From Thauera sp. 28 (GTDB lineage: Bacteria; Pseudomonadota; Gammaproteobacteria; Burkholderiales; Rhodocyclaceae): DNA of 64,000 nucleotides. Location: contig NZ_AMXA01000001.1 in assembly GCF_000310145.2 (NCBI RefSeq), positions 310,001 through 374,000 on the forward strand, in the 5' to 3' direction. A program made the translations under genes and the position numbers. Of the stretch, positions 45,247 through 56,011 are shown one piece after another (within the stretch, counting starts at the first letter, position 1; every line of letters begins with the position of its first letter). The notes beneath the pieces are model-generated. The model was given only the letters and a program-made list of their open reading frames with translations, searched no databases and was not told the origin of the DNA.

Positions 45247-45494
45247 TGGCCGCGGTCGTACAATTCGGCGCGGGTCCAGTTGCGGTTGTCCGCAACGGGC
45301 TCCCCATCCAGCCGGGCAAGCAGGCGAGCGCGCGCCTTGGTTCGATCGTGGTCGAGTTCCGTCCCGACGACAGCGGGGCTGATGGTTGCAACAGGGCGAC
45401 CGTGGGACAGGACCGTAACGGTTTCACCTTGGCTCACTTGGCGCAGCAGGCTGGAGAACTGTCGGTTTGCTTCGGCAGCGGAGACGGTATGCAT
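45243..45494 (-). CDS. Phd/YefM-family antitoxin
   Basis: An 83-residue antitoxin. MHTVSAAEANRQFSSLLRQVSQGETVTVLSHGRPVATI is the Phd DNA-binding fold, and the C-terminal part should wrap the PIN toxin. An in-frame ATG at 45563 exists, but it would run through the palindromic operator; AAGGA sits 7 bp before the ATG at 45494. It overlaps the toxin start by 4 bp. Confidence 0.88.
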   Translation of the reverse strand: MHTVSAAEANRQFSSLLRQVSQGETVTVLSHGRPVATISPAVVGTELDHDRTKARARLLARLDGEPVADNRNWTRAELYDRGQ

Positions 45495-45510
45495 ATCGGG
45501 TCCTTCGCTA

Positions 45511-45545
45511 GGAACTAAAGTAGTGAATGTCACTACTTTAGTTCC
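45511..45545. promoter_or_regulatory. Perfect 35-bp palindrome, operator-promoter of the Phd-PIN-parC unit
   Basis: Two exact 16-bp arms (left begins GGAACTAAAGTAGTGA) flank ATG. On the minus strand TTGCCC, 17 bp and TAAAGT form a promoter whose -10 lies in the palindrome, 16 bp before the antitoxin start. Phd-type antitoxins autoregulate by binding such repeats, so the TA complex could control parC too. Confidence 0.85.
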
Positions 45546-45584
45546 AGTGGTCTGATCGGGCAATGTCGATGTACCCGCTGGCGC

Positions 45585-47573
<1,989 letters not shown>

Positions 47574-47656
47574 GCTGCGCGCCCGTTCGGTGTCACGAAG
47601 GGCGCAAGGATAGCAGAGAGCGCGTGGCTGATGAGACTGCAGGACTGGATAAAGAT

Positions 47657-48142
47657 TCAGGCACTGCCGAGCATGCGGCCGCCGCCGGTAGGCTTGGAGA
47701 GGCCGTCGGCGTCGTACAGTTGCGGGTGGTTGGCGGCCGACAGCAGGATGGACAGGGCAGCCTGGTTGCCGGCCATGCGTTCGAGGATCAGTTTGCCGTT
47801 GAGCGCGTTGCGGTCGCGGGCCTGGCGGGCCGCGCTGACCAGTTCGTCCCAGCGCACCAGCACGCGCGGCAGGTTGCCGAAAAGCGTGCGCATGGCCGCG
47901 TCTGCGCTGGTGAGCGCGGCACGCCCCAGAAGGCGGCTGCGTTCGTCGGTGAGCCGCTGCAGCTGTCGATAGCGCTCGTTCTTCTCGTTGGCGATGGCCA
48001 GCAGGGCGTCGGTGTCGCCTTTGATCAGCACGGCCTCCTCGCGGTCGAGCAGGGCGAGGAACTCACCCAGCTGGAGCAGTTCGGCCTCGACCAGGAGGGC
48101 GATGCGCTGGAGTTCTGCTGGCGGTTGGGCGGTAGTCTGCAT
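47657..48142 (-). CDS. flgN: Flagellar export chaperone FlgN
   Basis: A 161-residue helical protein with the FlgN-family pattern (LLVEAELLQLGEFLALLDREEAVLIKGDTDALLAIANEKNERYRQL). It escorts the hook-filament junction proteins FlgK and FlgL, both encoded in this window. The C-terminal GRMLGSA tail is typical. Downstream of flgM by 56 bp. Confidence 0.88.
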   Translation of the reverse strand: MQTTAQPPAELQRIALLVEAELLQLGEFLALLDREEAVLIKGDTDALLAIANEKNERYRQLQRLTDERSRLLGRAALTSADAAMRTLFGNLPRVLVRWDELVSAARQARDRNALNGKLILERMAGNQAALSILLSAANHPQLYDADGLSKPTGGGRMLGSA

Positions 48143-48198
48143 GGGGTCGGGCCGGCGTGGGCAGGAAGTTCGCGTGCGCGAATCTTAACGCTCCTGGC

Positions 48199-48495
48199 TT
48201 ACCCGCGCGAACCCAGCATTTCCCTGACGCTGTCGAGGAGCCCGTCGGCAATCCGGCTGGCGTCGACCTTGAAGCGGCCCTCGGAGATGGCCTGGCGGAT
48301 CTCGTCGACGCGCTGCATGTTGACCTCGGGCGTACCGGAGATCGTGCTTTCGGCCTTGCGCATGAGCGAGGCCATCGGCGAGATCTGGACGCTTTCGGCG
48401 CTGCTCTGTGCTTCGGTCTTGGCACGCGCAGCTGGCGCGCGGTTGTCCTGTGCGGGCGTGGGGACGTAGGCCTTGCCCGAGCTTTCGATCTTCAT
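48199..48495 (-). CDS. flgM: Anti-sigma28 factor FlgM
   Basis: A 98-residue protein. The disordered N-terminal half contains a charged Ala-rich linker. The C-terminal half, VNMQRVDEIRQAISEGRFKVDASRIADGLLDSVREML, is the helical FliA-binding domain. It inhibits FliA until exported through the finished hook. An in-frame Met at 48513 is possible, but MKIES is the family start. A sigma28 promoter lies 35-60 bp upstream, giving the known feedback loop. Confidence 0.93.
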   Translation of the reverse strand: MKIESSGKAYVPTPAQDNRAPAARAKTEAQSSAESVQISPMASLMRKAESTISGTPEVNMQRVDEIRQAISEGRFKVDASRIADGLLDSVREMLGSRG

Positions 48496-48528
48496 GATGG
48501 TTTCCAGGAACACTATGAGTCGAAAGGG

Positions 48529-48555
48529 TCTACGGCACCCCTTCGCTAAACTTTA
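48529..48555 (-). promoter_or_regulatory. Sigma28 promoter of flgM-flgN
   Basis: On the minus strand a perfect TAAAGTTT, exactly 11 bp, and GCCGTAGA (6 of 8 for GCCGATAA). The -35 lies in the 15-bp palindrome CGCTAAACTTTAGCG (48544-48558). Confidence 0.82.
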
Positions 48556-48595
48556 GCGAATTATCCGCTATGTCGAAGCGTGTGCCCTCGCCGTA

Positions 48596-49336
48596 TCAAA
48601 AACCCAGCATGACACCGCCGTCGGCACGCGCCACGCCGTGGACGATCTGTCCGCCAGGCAGGCGTACGCGGACGCGTTCTCCGGGCGCTGCGTCGTTGAG
48701 TGCCTGTCCTTCGCCGGAGACGGTGAAGCCTTCGCCCTGAGTGTACACCTGGACGGGGCGGCCGCGGCTGACCGCGTTGGCTTGCCGGAGCACGCTTGCG
48801 CGCAGCGGCATGCCTTCGGCTACCGCGAAGCGGGTGATGTGACCCACGGCCTGCTCCGGCGCCGAAAGGACGTTGTCTGGAAGGGCGCTCAGTTCGCCCT
48901 CGCGGACTTCGACATCGACGGCGTCGAGGCGCTCCGATGAGCGCAAGGCCCGTGCAGCGACGAGGTAAGGGCCGAACACCTGCACCCGTGCCTGAACGTA
49001 GGCGGTCCATGGCATCGGCGCGTCGCAGCGGATGCCCACGCTGATCGCACCCCACGGGCGCACCCCTGGCGGCAGGAAGGGGACGATGCTGGCGCAGGCC
49101 GGCAGCCGGTTTGTCGGGTCGAAGCGGTTTACGCCGATACGGATGTCGCCGGGCATGCCCTGGACCTCGTGCTCCAGAAATGCCTGCACCGCGTGTTCGA
49201 TCGGCTCCGAGGGCTGGTGGGCGGAGGCGGCCGTCGCCACGATCGTACTGGCGAGCAGGGCGCCGATGCAGCGGCAGGGGCCGCGTCCCGGCGTGCCCGG
49301 GCGGGCGCGAGGGAAAGAGGTCGCGGACGTGTTCAT
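48596..49336 (-). CDS. flgA: Flagellar P-ring assembly chaperone FlgA
   Basis: A 246-residue periplasmic protein with a signal peptide (hydrophobic IGALLASTIVATAASA, cleaved near residue 39). The SAF-fold C-terminal half has PEQAVGHITRFAVAEGMPLRASVLRQ and VSGEGQALNDAAPGERVRVRLPGGQIVHGVA. It assists FlgI ring assembly. I use the ATG at 49336; an in-frame Met at 49372 lengthens the signal region. Divergent from flgB. Confidence 0.92.
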   Translation of the reverse strand: MNTSATSFPRARPGTPGRGPCRCIGALLASTIVATAASAHQPSEPIEHAVQAFLEHEVQGMPGDIRIGVNRFDPTNRLPACASIVPFLPPGVRPWGAISVGIRCDAPMPWTAYVQARVQVFGPYLVAARALRSSERLDAVDVEVREGELSALPDNVLSAPEQAVGHITRFAVAEGMPLRASVLRQANAVSRGRPVQVYTQGEGFTVSGEGQALNDAAPGERVRVRLPGGQIVHGVARADGGVMLGF

Positions 49337-49373
49337 GGGTGGGATTGCAGCACGCTCCGAGGGACAGGGCAAG

Positions 49374-49390
49374 GCGGCAGCTTTTGCCGC
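49374..49390. promoter_or_regulatory. GCGGCAG-N3-TTGCCGC motif between flgA and flgB
   Basis: GCGGCAGCTTTTGCCGC, same pattern as at flhB and flgG. It lies 84 bp upstream of the flgB sigma54-like site, a normal enhancer distance. An extra half-site GCGGCAA follows at 49404-49410. Confidence 0.6.
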
Positions 49391-49473
49391 GATGCGCGGG
49401 CAAGCGGCAAAGAAGGGCTGCTTTCCGCGGTCTTATCGCGAGAGTGGAGGCCCGTCATGCCTCGTAACATGGC

Positions 49474-49488
49474 TGGCATGAAAGCTGC
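49474..49488 (+). promoter_or_regulatory. Sigma54-like promoter of the flgB operon
   Basis: TGGCATGAAAGCTGC keeps the GG and GC at correct spacing and matches TGGCACG-N4-TTGC at all but two defined positions. It lies 78 bp before flgB. Confidence 0.6.
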
Positions 49489-49565
49489 GACCACGGGTTC
49501 ATGGAAGCCCGCCATGCCGCATTCACCCGTGCCGCGATGGTGCAGCCCGTTCCCGAGGCCATGCG

Positions 49566-49970
49566 ATGAAGACCCTAGTCGACAACCAGTTCCGTTTCCA
49601 CCAGACCGCGCTGAACCTGCAGGCGTACCGGCAGGAGTTGCTCGCCTCCAACATCGCCAACGCTGATACGCCGCACTTCAAGGCGCGCGACATCGACTTC
49701 AAGAGCGCCCTGCAAGGGGCGATGACAGCCGCGCGCAGCGGTGTTGCGCTCCAGACCACGCATGCCGGACACATCACGGGTGGTGCCTCTGCGAGCGCGG
49801 AGAACTACGCCAAGTACCGTACCGAGCTGCAGTCCTCGGTCGATGGCAACACGGTGAACATGGACATCGAGCGTGCAGCGTTTGCCGAGAATGCGCTGCG
49901 CTACGAGGCGAGCGTGACCTTCATCAACGGCATGCTGCGTTCGCTCAACACCGCGCTCACCGGTCAGTAA
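49566..49970 (+). CDS. flgB: Flagellar proximal rod protein FlgB
   Basis: A 134-residue axial protein. The N-terminal helix with LLASNIANADTPHFKARDIDF is the rod/hook signature, and the C-terminal helix (ENALRYEASVTFINGMLRSLNTAL) packs with it. Exported by the flagellar type III apparatus, no cleaved signal. First gene of the flgB-L run. Confidence 0.95.
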   Translation: MKTLVDNQFRFHQTALNLQAYRQELLASNIANADTPHFKARDIDFKSALQGAMTAARSGVALQTTHAGHITGGASASAENYAKYRTELQSSVDGNTVNMDIERAAFAENALRYEASVTFINGMLRSLNTALTGQ

Positions 49971-49981
49971 GGAGTCCAGCC

Positions 49982-50386
49982 ATGAGCATGCTCAACGTCT
50001 TCCAGATTGCAGGTTCTGCGCTCAACGCGCAGTCGATGCGCCTCAACACCACGGCGTCCAACCTCGCCAACGCCGACAGCGTCACGACCGAGACCGGCGA
50101 ACCCTATCGCGCCAAGCAGGTGGTGTTCGCCGCCCGTCCGGTCGCCGGACCCGGCGCGATCGGCGTCCAGGTCACGCAGATCGTCGACAGTGCGGCGCCG
50201 ATGCGGCTCGTGTACGAGCCCAACAACCCGGCGGCAAACGCGGAGGGCTACGTCGAGATGCCCAACGTCAACGTTGCCGAGGAGATGGTGAACATGATTT
50301 CCGCTTCACGCTCGTACCAGAACAACGCCGAGATCATGAACACGGCACGGACCTTGCTCCAGAGGACACTGCAGATCGGACAGTAA
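49982..50386 (+). CDS. flgC: Flagellar proximal rod protein FlgC
   Basis: A 134-residue rod subunit with AGSALNAQSMRLNTTASNLANADS at the N-terminus and PNVNVAEEMVNMISASRSYQNNAEIMNTARTLL at the C-terminus, both standard axial motifs. Lies 11 bp after flgB. Confidence 0.95.
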   Translation: MSMLNVFQIAGSALNAQSMRLNTTASNLANADSVTTETGEPYRAKQVVFAARPVAGPGAIGVQVTQIVDSAAPMRLVYEPNNPAANAEGYVEMPNVNVAEEMVNMISASRSYQNNAEIMNTARTLLQRTLQIGQ

Positions 50387-50424
50387 GCCCGTCCGGCAAA
50401 CGATGCCGCTAGCAGGAGCACACC

Positions 50425-51093
50425 ATGACCACCGTCTCGAACAACCAGACTGCAAACAGCGTGCTGGCCAGCCTGGCCCGCAGCGAACCCGTCCAGAAGC
50501 CCGAGGAAGACCAGCAGGGCCGCTTCCTCAAGCTGTTGACGACGCAGCTGAGGAACCAGGATCCGATGAATCCGATGGAGAACGCGGAGATGACTTCCCA
50601 GCTCGCGCAGATGAGCACGGTCGACGGCATCGAGCGGCTGAACAAGCTGGTGCAGTCCTTCTTCGATTCCCGGGCGTCGTCGGAGGGGCTCAATGCGGCG
50701 GCGCTGCTTGGTCGCGGGGTGCTGGTCGAAGGCCGCAGCCTGGCCCTCACCGAGGCCGGGGCCGTGGGCGGCTTCGAGATCGACGGCCCGGCCGACCGCG
50801 TCACGCTGACGGTGCGCGACAGCGCCGGGCTCGCGGTGAAGCAGATGGATTTCGACGCGGTTGCCGCTGGCAGTCACAATTTCGTCTGGGATGGCTCGGC
50901 CGATGACGGTTCGCGCGCTGCCGACGGCATCTACACCCTGTCGCTGTCGGCGACGCTGGGCAACGAGGCGGTCGGCGGGCGCACGCTGCAGTTCGGTCCG
51001 GTCACCAGCATCGTGCGCGGCAACAGCGGCACGGACCTCCAGGTAGGTGACCTTGGCGTGTTCAAGGTTGCGGACATCAAGCAGATCCTCTGA
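50425..51093 (+). CDS. flgD: Flagellar hook assembly scaffold FlgD
   Basis: A 222-residue hook cap protein. FLKLLTTQLRNQDPMNPMENAEMTSQLAQMSTVDGIERLN (about 28-70) is the conserved FlgD N-terminal region. A FnIII/tudor-like beta domain follows, with FVWDGSADDGSRAADGIYTLSL. Removed from the structure when the hook is complete. Confidence 0.95.
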   Translation: MTTVSNNQTANSVLASLARSEPVQKPEEDQQGRFLKLLTTQLRNQDPMNPMENAEMTSQLAQMSTVDGIERLNKLVQSFFDSRASSEGLNAAALLGRGVLVEGRSLALTEAGAVGGFEIDGPADRVTLTVRDSAGLAVKQMDFDAVAAGSHNFVWDGSADDGSRAADGIYTLSLSATLGNEAVGGRTLQFGPVTSIVRGNSGTDLQVGDLGVFKVADIKQIL

Positions 51094-51108
51094 TCCGGAG
51101 CAGCGACC

Positions 51109-52452
51109 ATGGCATTTCAGCAGGGCCTCAGTGGCCTGAACTCCTCCTCCAAAGCGCTTGACGTCATCTCCAACAACGTCGCCAACGCCAGCACGGTGGG
51201 CTTCAAGAACTCCGGCACGGTGTTTGCCGACGCCTATGCGTCCTCGCTCACCGGTGCGGTGTCCAAGGTGCAGATCGGCATCGGCAGTGCGGTACAGGCG
51301 GTGCGGCAGACCTTCAACCAGGGCAACATCACCACCACCAGCAATCCGCTGGACATGGCGATCAACGGCAACGGCTTCTTCGAGGTCGAACTCCAGAACG
51401 GCGGCTATGCGCTGACGCGCAACGGCCAGTTCAACATCGACAAGCAGGGTTACATCATCACGGCGCTTGGTGACCGGCTGATGGGCTACCAGGTCGTGGA
51501 CCCCATCTCGGGTGACGTGCGTGCTCCCGCCTCGGTCACCGCGGATTCGTTCCGCACGATGGTGATCCCGTCGACCGGCGTCGGTGCGGCTGCGACCTCA
51601 GAGGTGGGCCTGAGCCTGAACCTGAGCGCGGATGCGGCGACGATCCCCGACCCCGCCCCGCCGGCCCTGCCAGGGAGTGTTCCGCCGAACCCGAACGACG
51701 ACAGCACCTACACCTATTCGACCGCGCTCAAGATCTTCGACTCGCTCGGCAAGGAGCACTCGCTCTCGTTCTACTTCGTGCGCCGCACCGATGTCGTCGA
51801 TGCCACGACTGCGCCGCCGACCTACAGCGAGTGGGACCTGTACACCGTTGCCGACAACGATACGGCCTCGCTCACGTACAACTCGCGCCTTGGCTTCGAT
51901 GGCCTTGGCCGCATCGCCAGCGTGACGCCCCAGGTGACGGCTCCTGGGGTCACGCCGCCCCTGAACGGCTCGGTGTTCAGCGCCACGCTCGGCAGCGATG
52001 CGATCGCGCCGAGCGTGATCGAACTGGCGATGAACTCGATCACCCAGTTCGGCGGCAAGTCGACCCCGCGTGAGCTTACCCAGAACGGCTCGGCTCCGGG
52101 CGAGATCGCCGGCCTGGCGATCAGCCGCAACGGCGTCATACAGGCGCGCTACACCAACGGCATCACCAAGGACATCGCGATCGTCAACCTGACGACCGTG
52201 CGCAACAACAACGGCTTGTCGCCCATCGGCAACAACTACTGGGTCGAAACCCCGGAGTCCGGCGGCTTTGCCCGCGGCGAGCCGGGCAACGGGCTCAATG
52301 GCGTGATCTCGGCCGGTCAGGTCGAGGAATCCAACGTCGATCTGACCCAGGAACTGGTGCAGATGATCATCCAGCAACGTAACTACCAGGCCAACGCGCA
52401 ATCGATCCGCACCCAGGACCAGATCCTGCAGACGCTGGTGAATCTGCGCTGA
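51109..52452 (+). CDS. flgE: Flagellar hook protein FlgE
   Basis: A 447-residue hook subunit. N-terminal QGLSGLNSSSKALDVISNNVANASTVGFKNS and C-terminal VEESNVDLTQELVQMIIQQRNYQANAQSIRTQDQILQTLVNLR are the axial motifs. The middle (about 140-340) forms the exposed D1/D2 domains. A Pro/Asn-rich insertion (DPAPPALPGSVPPNPNDDS) lies near residue 185. Confidence 0.96.
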   Translation: MAFQQGLSGLNSSSKALDVISNNVANASTVGFKNSGTVFADAYASSLTGAVSKVQIGIGSAVQAVRQTFNQGNITTTSNPLDMAINGNGFFEVELQNGGYALTRNGQFNIDKQGYIITALGDRLMGYQVVDPISGDVRAPASVTADSFRTMVIPSTGVGAAATSEVGLSLNLSADAATIPDPAPPALPGSVPPNPNDDSTYTYSTALKIFDSLGKEHSLSFYFVRRTDVVDATTAPPTYSEWDLYTVADNDTASLTYNSRLGFDGLGRIASVTPQVTAPGVTPPLNGSVFSATLGSDAIAPSVIELAMNSITQFGGKSTPRELTQNGSAPGEIAGLAISRNGVIQARYTNGITKDIAIVNLTTVRNNNGLSPIGNNYWVETPESGGFARGEPGNGLNGVISAGQVEESNVDLTQELVQMIIQQRNYQANAQSIRTQDQILQTLVNLR

Positions 52453-52495
52453 TGCCTGATCCGGCTGTCGGCCGACAGAACGAAGGGAGTCGAAC

Positions 52496-53230
52496 ATGGA
52501 TCGCCTGATCTACACCGCGATGACCGGTGCCAAGGGCACGATGGACCAGCAGGCGGCGGTGTCCAACAACATCGCCAATGCGGCATCGACCGGTTTCCGC
52601 TCGCAGCTGCACAAGCTGAGAGCGGTCGAGATCCAGACCGAGGCCTTCCGCACGCGCTCGTTCGCGGTCGACGCCAGCATCGCCAACGACTTCGCTCCGG
52701 GGCCGATCCAATACACCGGACGGCCCTACGACGTTGCGCTCGAGGGCAAGGGCTGGCTGGCCGTTCAGCAGCCGGACGGCAGCGAGGCCTATACCCGCAA
52801 TGGCAGTCTGGCGCTCAGCCCGGCAGGGGTGCTGCAGACGCGCGATGGCTTGCCCGTGATTGGCGACGGTGGCCCGGTGACGCTGCCGCCCGATACCGAG
52901 ATCGTCATCGGCCGTGACGGCTCGATTTCGTCCATCAACCCCGACGACGGGGTCGTGAACCTCGTCGGCCAGCTCAAGCTGGTCAATCCGCCCGAGGCCG
53001 ATCTCGTGCGCGGGGACGACGGTCTGTTCCGCCTCGCCGACGGTGCCGCCGCGCCGGTCGATCCCAATGTCCAGGTCGCAGGCGGTTACCTCGAGGGCAG
53101 CAATGTCAACGTGGCTGACCAGATGGTGCAGATGATCTCGCTGGCGCGTCAGTTCGAGATGCAGGTGCGCATGCTGCAGAACGCTGAGGCCAATGACCGT
53201 GCCGCCAGCCAGGTGCTGTCCTGGCGTTGA
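52496..53230 (+). CDS. flgF: Flagellar proximal rod protein FlgF
   Basis: A 244-residue rod subunit. MDRLIYTAMTGAKGTMDQQAAVSNNIANAASTGFRSQL and the C-terminal YLEGSNVNVADQMVQMISLARQFEMQVRMLQNAE are typical. The usual VALEGKGWLAVQ segment is present. Unlike its neighbours it is followed by a 163-bp gap carrying promoter signals for flgG. Confidence 0.95.
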   Translation: MDRLIYTAMTGAKGTMDQQAAVSNNIANAASTGFRSQLHKLRAVEIQTEAFRTRSFAVDASIANDFAPGPIQYTGRPYDVALEGKGWLAVQQPDGSEAYTRNGSLALSPAGVLQTRDGLPVIGDGGPVTLPPDTEIVIGRDGSISSINPDDGVVNLVGQLKLVNPPEADLVRGDDGLFRLADGAAAPVDPNVQVAGGYLEGSNVNVADQMVQMISLARQFEMQVRMLQNAEANDRAASQVLSWR

Positions 53231-53255
53231 TGTCCTGCCCGCGGGGCGCGGCGAT

Positions 53256-53270
53256 TAGCACGGTTTTTGC
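53256..53270 (+). promoter_or_regulatory. Sigma54-like promoter before flgG
   Basis: TAGCACGGTTTTTGC matches TGGCACG-N4-TTGC except for A in place of the first G of the GG pair. It lies 124 bp before flgG. That one change is at a critical base, so activity is uncertain. Confidence 0.5.
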
Positions 53271-53347
53271 GTTGCTTATCGTGCAATCGCCTGGCCCGTC
53301 CGAGGGCTAGACTGATCCCGTGAAATTGCGGCAAACGCCGCCACACT

Positions 53348-53364
53348 GCGGCAGCCTTTGCCGC
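53348..53364. promoter_or_regulatory. GCGGCAG-N3-TTGCCGC motif before flgG
   Basis: GCGGCAGCCTTTGCCGC, the third exact pattern match, lies downstream of the sigma54-like site and 30 bp before flgG. A second palindromic unit GCGGCAAACGCCGC is at 53327-53340. Confidence 0.58.
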
Positions 53365-53393
53365 AGCGGCAAGGCAGAACAGAGGACTTCATC

Positions 53394-54176
53394 ATGATCC
53401 GCTCGTTGTGGACCGCCCGTACCGGGCTGGATGCCCAGCAAACCTCGCTGGATGTGATCTCGAACAACCTGGCGAACGTGTCGACGAACGGCTACAAGCG
53501 CCAGCGCGCGGTGTTCGAGGACCTGTTGTACCAGACCATCCGCCAGCCCGGCGCGCAGACAACGCAGCAGACCCAGGTCTCGAGCGGGCTACAGATCGGT
53601 ACCGGCGTACGCCCGGTCGCCACCGAGCGCATCTTCACCCAGGGCAGCCTGCAACAGACCGGGGGGGCGCTTGACCTCGCCATCCAGGGCAACGGCTTCC
53701 TGCAGATCTCGATGCCCGACGGCTCCACCGCCTATACCCGCGACGGGGCGCTGCAACTGGACAACCAGGGCAACGTCGTCACCGCCAGCGGCTATCCGCT
53801 GCTCGACGCCATCCAGATCCCGGCCAATGCCCGCTCGATCACTGTCGGCAAGGACGGCACCGTCACCGTTACCGTGCCGGACCAGGTCGAGCCGCAGCCG
53901 GTGGGGCAGATCCAGGTGGCCACCTTCATCAACCCCGGTGGCTTGCAGAGCGCGGGGGAGAACCTGTTCTACGAGACCGCATCGAGCGGCGAGGCGACGC
54001 CGACCGAGCCCGGGACCAATGGCGCCGGGGTGATCAACCAGGGTTACGTCGAGACCTCCAACGTCAACGTCGCCGAGGAACTCGTCAGCATGATCGTGAC
54101 CCAGCGCGCGTATGAGCTCAATTCGCGTGCGATCTCGACATCCGACCAGATGCTCGGTCGGCTGACCCAGCTTTGA
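53394..54176 (+). CDS. flgG: Flagellar distal rod protein FlgG
   Basis: A 260-residue rod subunit, exactly the E. coli length. N-terminal [37 protein letters not shown] with the FlgG-specific [16 protein letters not shown] that straightens the rod. C-terminal [38 protein letters not shown]. The start is the ATG at 53394; the in-frame start at 53358 lies in the motif region. Confidence 0.96.
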   Translation: MIRSLWTARTGLDAQQTSLDVISNNLANVSTNGYKRQRAVFEDLLYQTIRQPGAQTTQQTQVSSGLQIGTGVRPVATERIFTQGSLQQTGGALDLAIQGNGFLQISMPDGSTAYTRDGALQLDNQGNVVTASGYPLLDAIQIPANARSITVGKDGTVTVTVPDQVEPQPVGQIQVATFINPGGLQSAGENLFYETASSGEATPTEPGTNGAGVINQGYVETSNVNVAEELVSMIVTQRAYELNSRAISTSDQMLGRLTQL

Positions 54177-54186
54177 GGGCGCGGCC

Positions 54187-54861
54187 ATGTCCGTCATCCG
54201 CAGCTTCGCACTCCTGGCCCTTGCCCTGCTGTCGGGGTGCGCATCCATCGACAGCGTCCCGCCCACGGCAGTGCATCAGCCGATGAGCGTGCGCCCCGGC
54301 GAGCGCATGGCCCAGCCACCGGCCAACGGTGCCATCTACCAGGCTGCGGCGGCGAGGCCCCTGTTCGAGGACAGGCGTGCTCGCCATGTCGGCGACATCA
54401 TCACGATCAACCTGGTCGAGCGCAACACGGCCACCAAGAGCGCGAACGCCAGCGCGAGCCGTGGCTCCGAGATGTCGGGTGGCATCACCGCGACCTCGCG
54501 CCTGCCCTTGGGCGGGCTCAACGGCCTGGGCGTCGAGGCCGGTGTGGATTCCGACTTCAGCGGCAGCGGCAGCGCGCGCGCCAACAACGCCTTCAACGGC
54601 ACGGTCACGGTCACCGTGATCGACGTCTTCCCCAACGGTAACCTGCTGGTGTCAGGCGAGAAGATGCTGGCGATCAACCAGGGCAGCGAGTTCATCCGCT
54701 TCTCCGGTGTGGTCGATCCCAACACCGTGACCTCCAGCAACACCGTCCAGTCCACCCAGGTGGCCGATGCGCGCATCGAGTATCGCGGCAGCGGTTTCAT
54801 CGACCAGTCCAATACCATGGGCTGGCTGCAGCGCTTCTTCCTTGCCGTGCTGCCCTTCTGA
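54187..54861 (+). CDS. flgH: Flagellar L-ring protein FlgH
   Basis: A 224-residue outer-membrane lipoprotein with lipobox LLSGC (Cys18). The region [30 protein letters not shown] and [32 protein letters not shown] are family signatures. Forms the outer-membrane bushing of the rod. Lies 10 bp after flgG. Confidence 0.96.
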   Translation: MSVIRSFALLALALLSGCASIDSVPPTAVHQPMSVRPGERMAQPPANGAIYQAAAARPLFEDRRARHVGDIITINLVERNTATKSANASASRGSEMSGGITATSRLPLGGLNGLGVEAGVDSDFSGSGSARANNAFNGTVTVTVIDVFPNGNLLVSGEKMLAINQGSEFIRFSGVVDPNTVTSSNTVQSTQVADARIEYRGSGFIDQSNTMGWLQRFFLAVLPF

Positions 54862-54873
54862 TCGAGGCTCGCC

Positions 54874-56001
54874 ATGCTCCGGATCCAGACCTTGCTGATG
54901 CGTGCCGTGGCGGTTGCCGTGGCCGCTGGCATCTTTCTCTCCTCTGCCGCCGAGGCTGCCCCCGAGCGCATCAAGGATCTCGCCTCGATCGCCGGCGTGC
55001 GTGACAACCAGCTCGTCGGCTACGGCCTCGTCGTCGGCCTCGATGGTAGCGGAGACCAGACCACGCAGACGCCCTTCACCAAGCAGAGCATCGTCAACAT
55101 GCTCAGCAACATGGGTGTGACCGTGCCCCAGGGCACCAACATGCAGCTCAAGAACGTGGCCGCCGTGATGGTCACTGCGAACCTGCCCGCGTTTGCGCGG
55201 CCCGGCCAGGCGATCGACGTCACGGTGTCGTCGATCGGCAACGCCAAGAGCCTGCGCGGCGGCACGCTGATCATGACCCCGCTCAAGGGCGCCGACGGGC
55301 AGGTATATGCAGTGGCGCAGGGCAACCTCGTCGTCGGTGGTGCCGGCGCCCAGGCCGGCGGTGCGGCGCAGACGATCAATCACCTCGCTGCAGGGCGTAT
55401 CCCCGCGGGGGCGACGGTCGAGCGCGCGGTCGCATCCTCGGTGGGGCAGGGTGACTATGTGATGCTCGAGCTCAATCAGACCGACTTCGGTACGGCACGC
55501 CGCGTCGTCGATGCGATCAATGCGGTGTCGCCCGGATCGGCGCGTGCGCTGGACGGCCGCAGCGTCGAGGTGCGGGCACCGACCGATGTGTCGTATCGGG
55601 TCGCGTTCCTCGCCCAGATCGAGAACCTGCGGGTGACGCCCGAGCAGCAGGTGGCCAAGGTGATCGTCAACTCGCGCACCGGCTCGGTGGTGATGAACCA
55701 GCGCGTGACGCTGCAGAACGTGGCGGTGTCGCACGGCAATCTCACCGTCACCGTCAACAGCGAGACGCAGGTCAGCCAGCCCAATCCGCTGTCGCAGGGC
55801 CAGACGGTGACTGCGCAGAACCAGGGCCAGGTCGATATCCAGCAGGACAGTGGCAGCATCCACAACGTGCGCGCCGGCGGCAACCTCGCCGATGTGGTCA
55901 AGGCGCTCAATGCGCTGGGTGCCAAGCCCATGGATCTGGTCAGCATCCTGCAGGCGATGAAGGCTGCGGGGGCCTTGCGCGCCGAACTCGAGATCATCTG
56001 A
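54874..56001 (+). CDS. flgI: Flagellar P-ring protein FlgI
   Basis: A 375-residue periplasmic ring protein with a cleaved signal (about 1-28, ending SAAEA). Motifs are [45 protein letters not shown] and [39 protein letters not shown]. Works with FlgA for assembly. Confidence 0.97.
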   Translation: MLRIQTLLMRAVAVAVAAGIFLSSAAEAAPERIKDLASIAGVRDNQLVGYGLVVGLDGSGDQTTQTPFTKQSIVNMLSNMGVTVPQGTNMQLKNVAAVMVTANLPAFARPGQAIDVTVSSIGNAKSLRGGTLIMTPLKGADGQVYAVAQGNLVVGGAGAQAGGAAQTINHLAAGRIPAGATVERAVASSVGQGDYVMLELNQTDFGTARRVVDAINAVSPGSARALDGRSVEVRAPTDVSYRVAFLAQIENLRVTPEQQVAKVIVNSRTGSVVMNQRVTLQNVAVSHGNLTVTVNSETQVSQPNPLSQGQTVTAQNQGQVDIQQDSGSIHNVRAGGNLADVVKALNALGAKPMDLVSILQAMKAAGALRAELEII

Positions 56002-56011
56002 GGCTCGAGCC

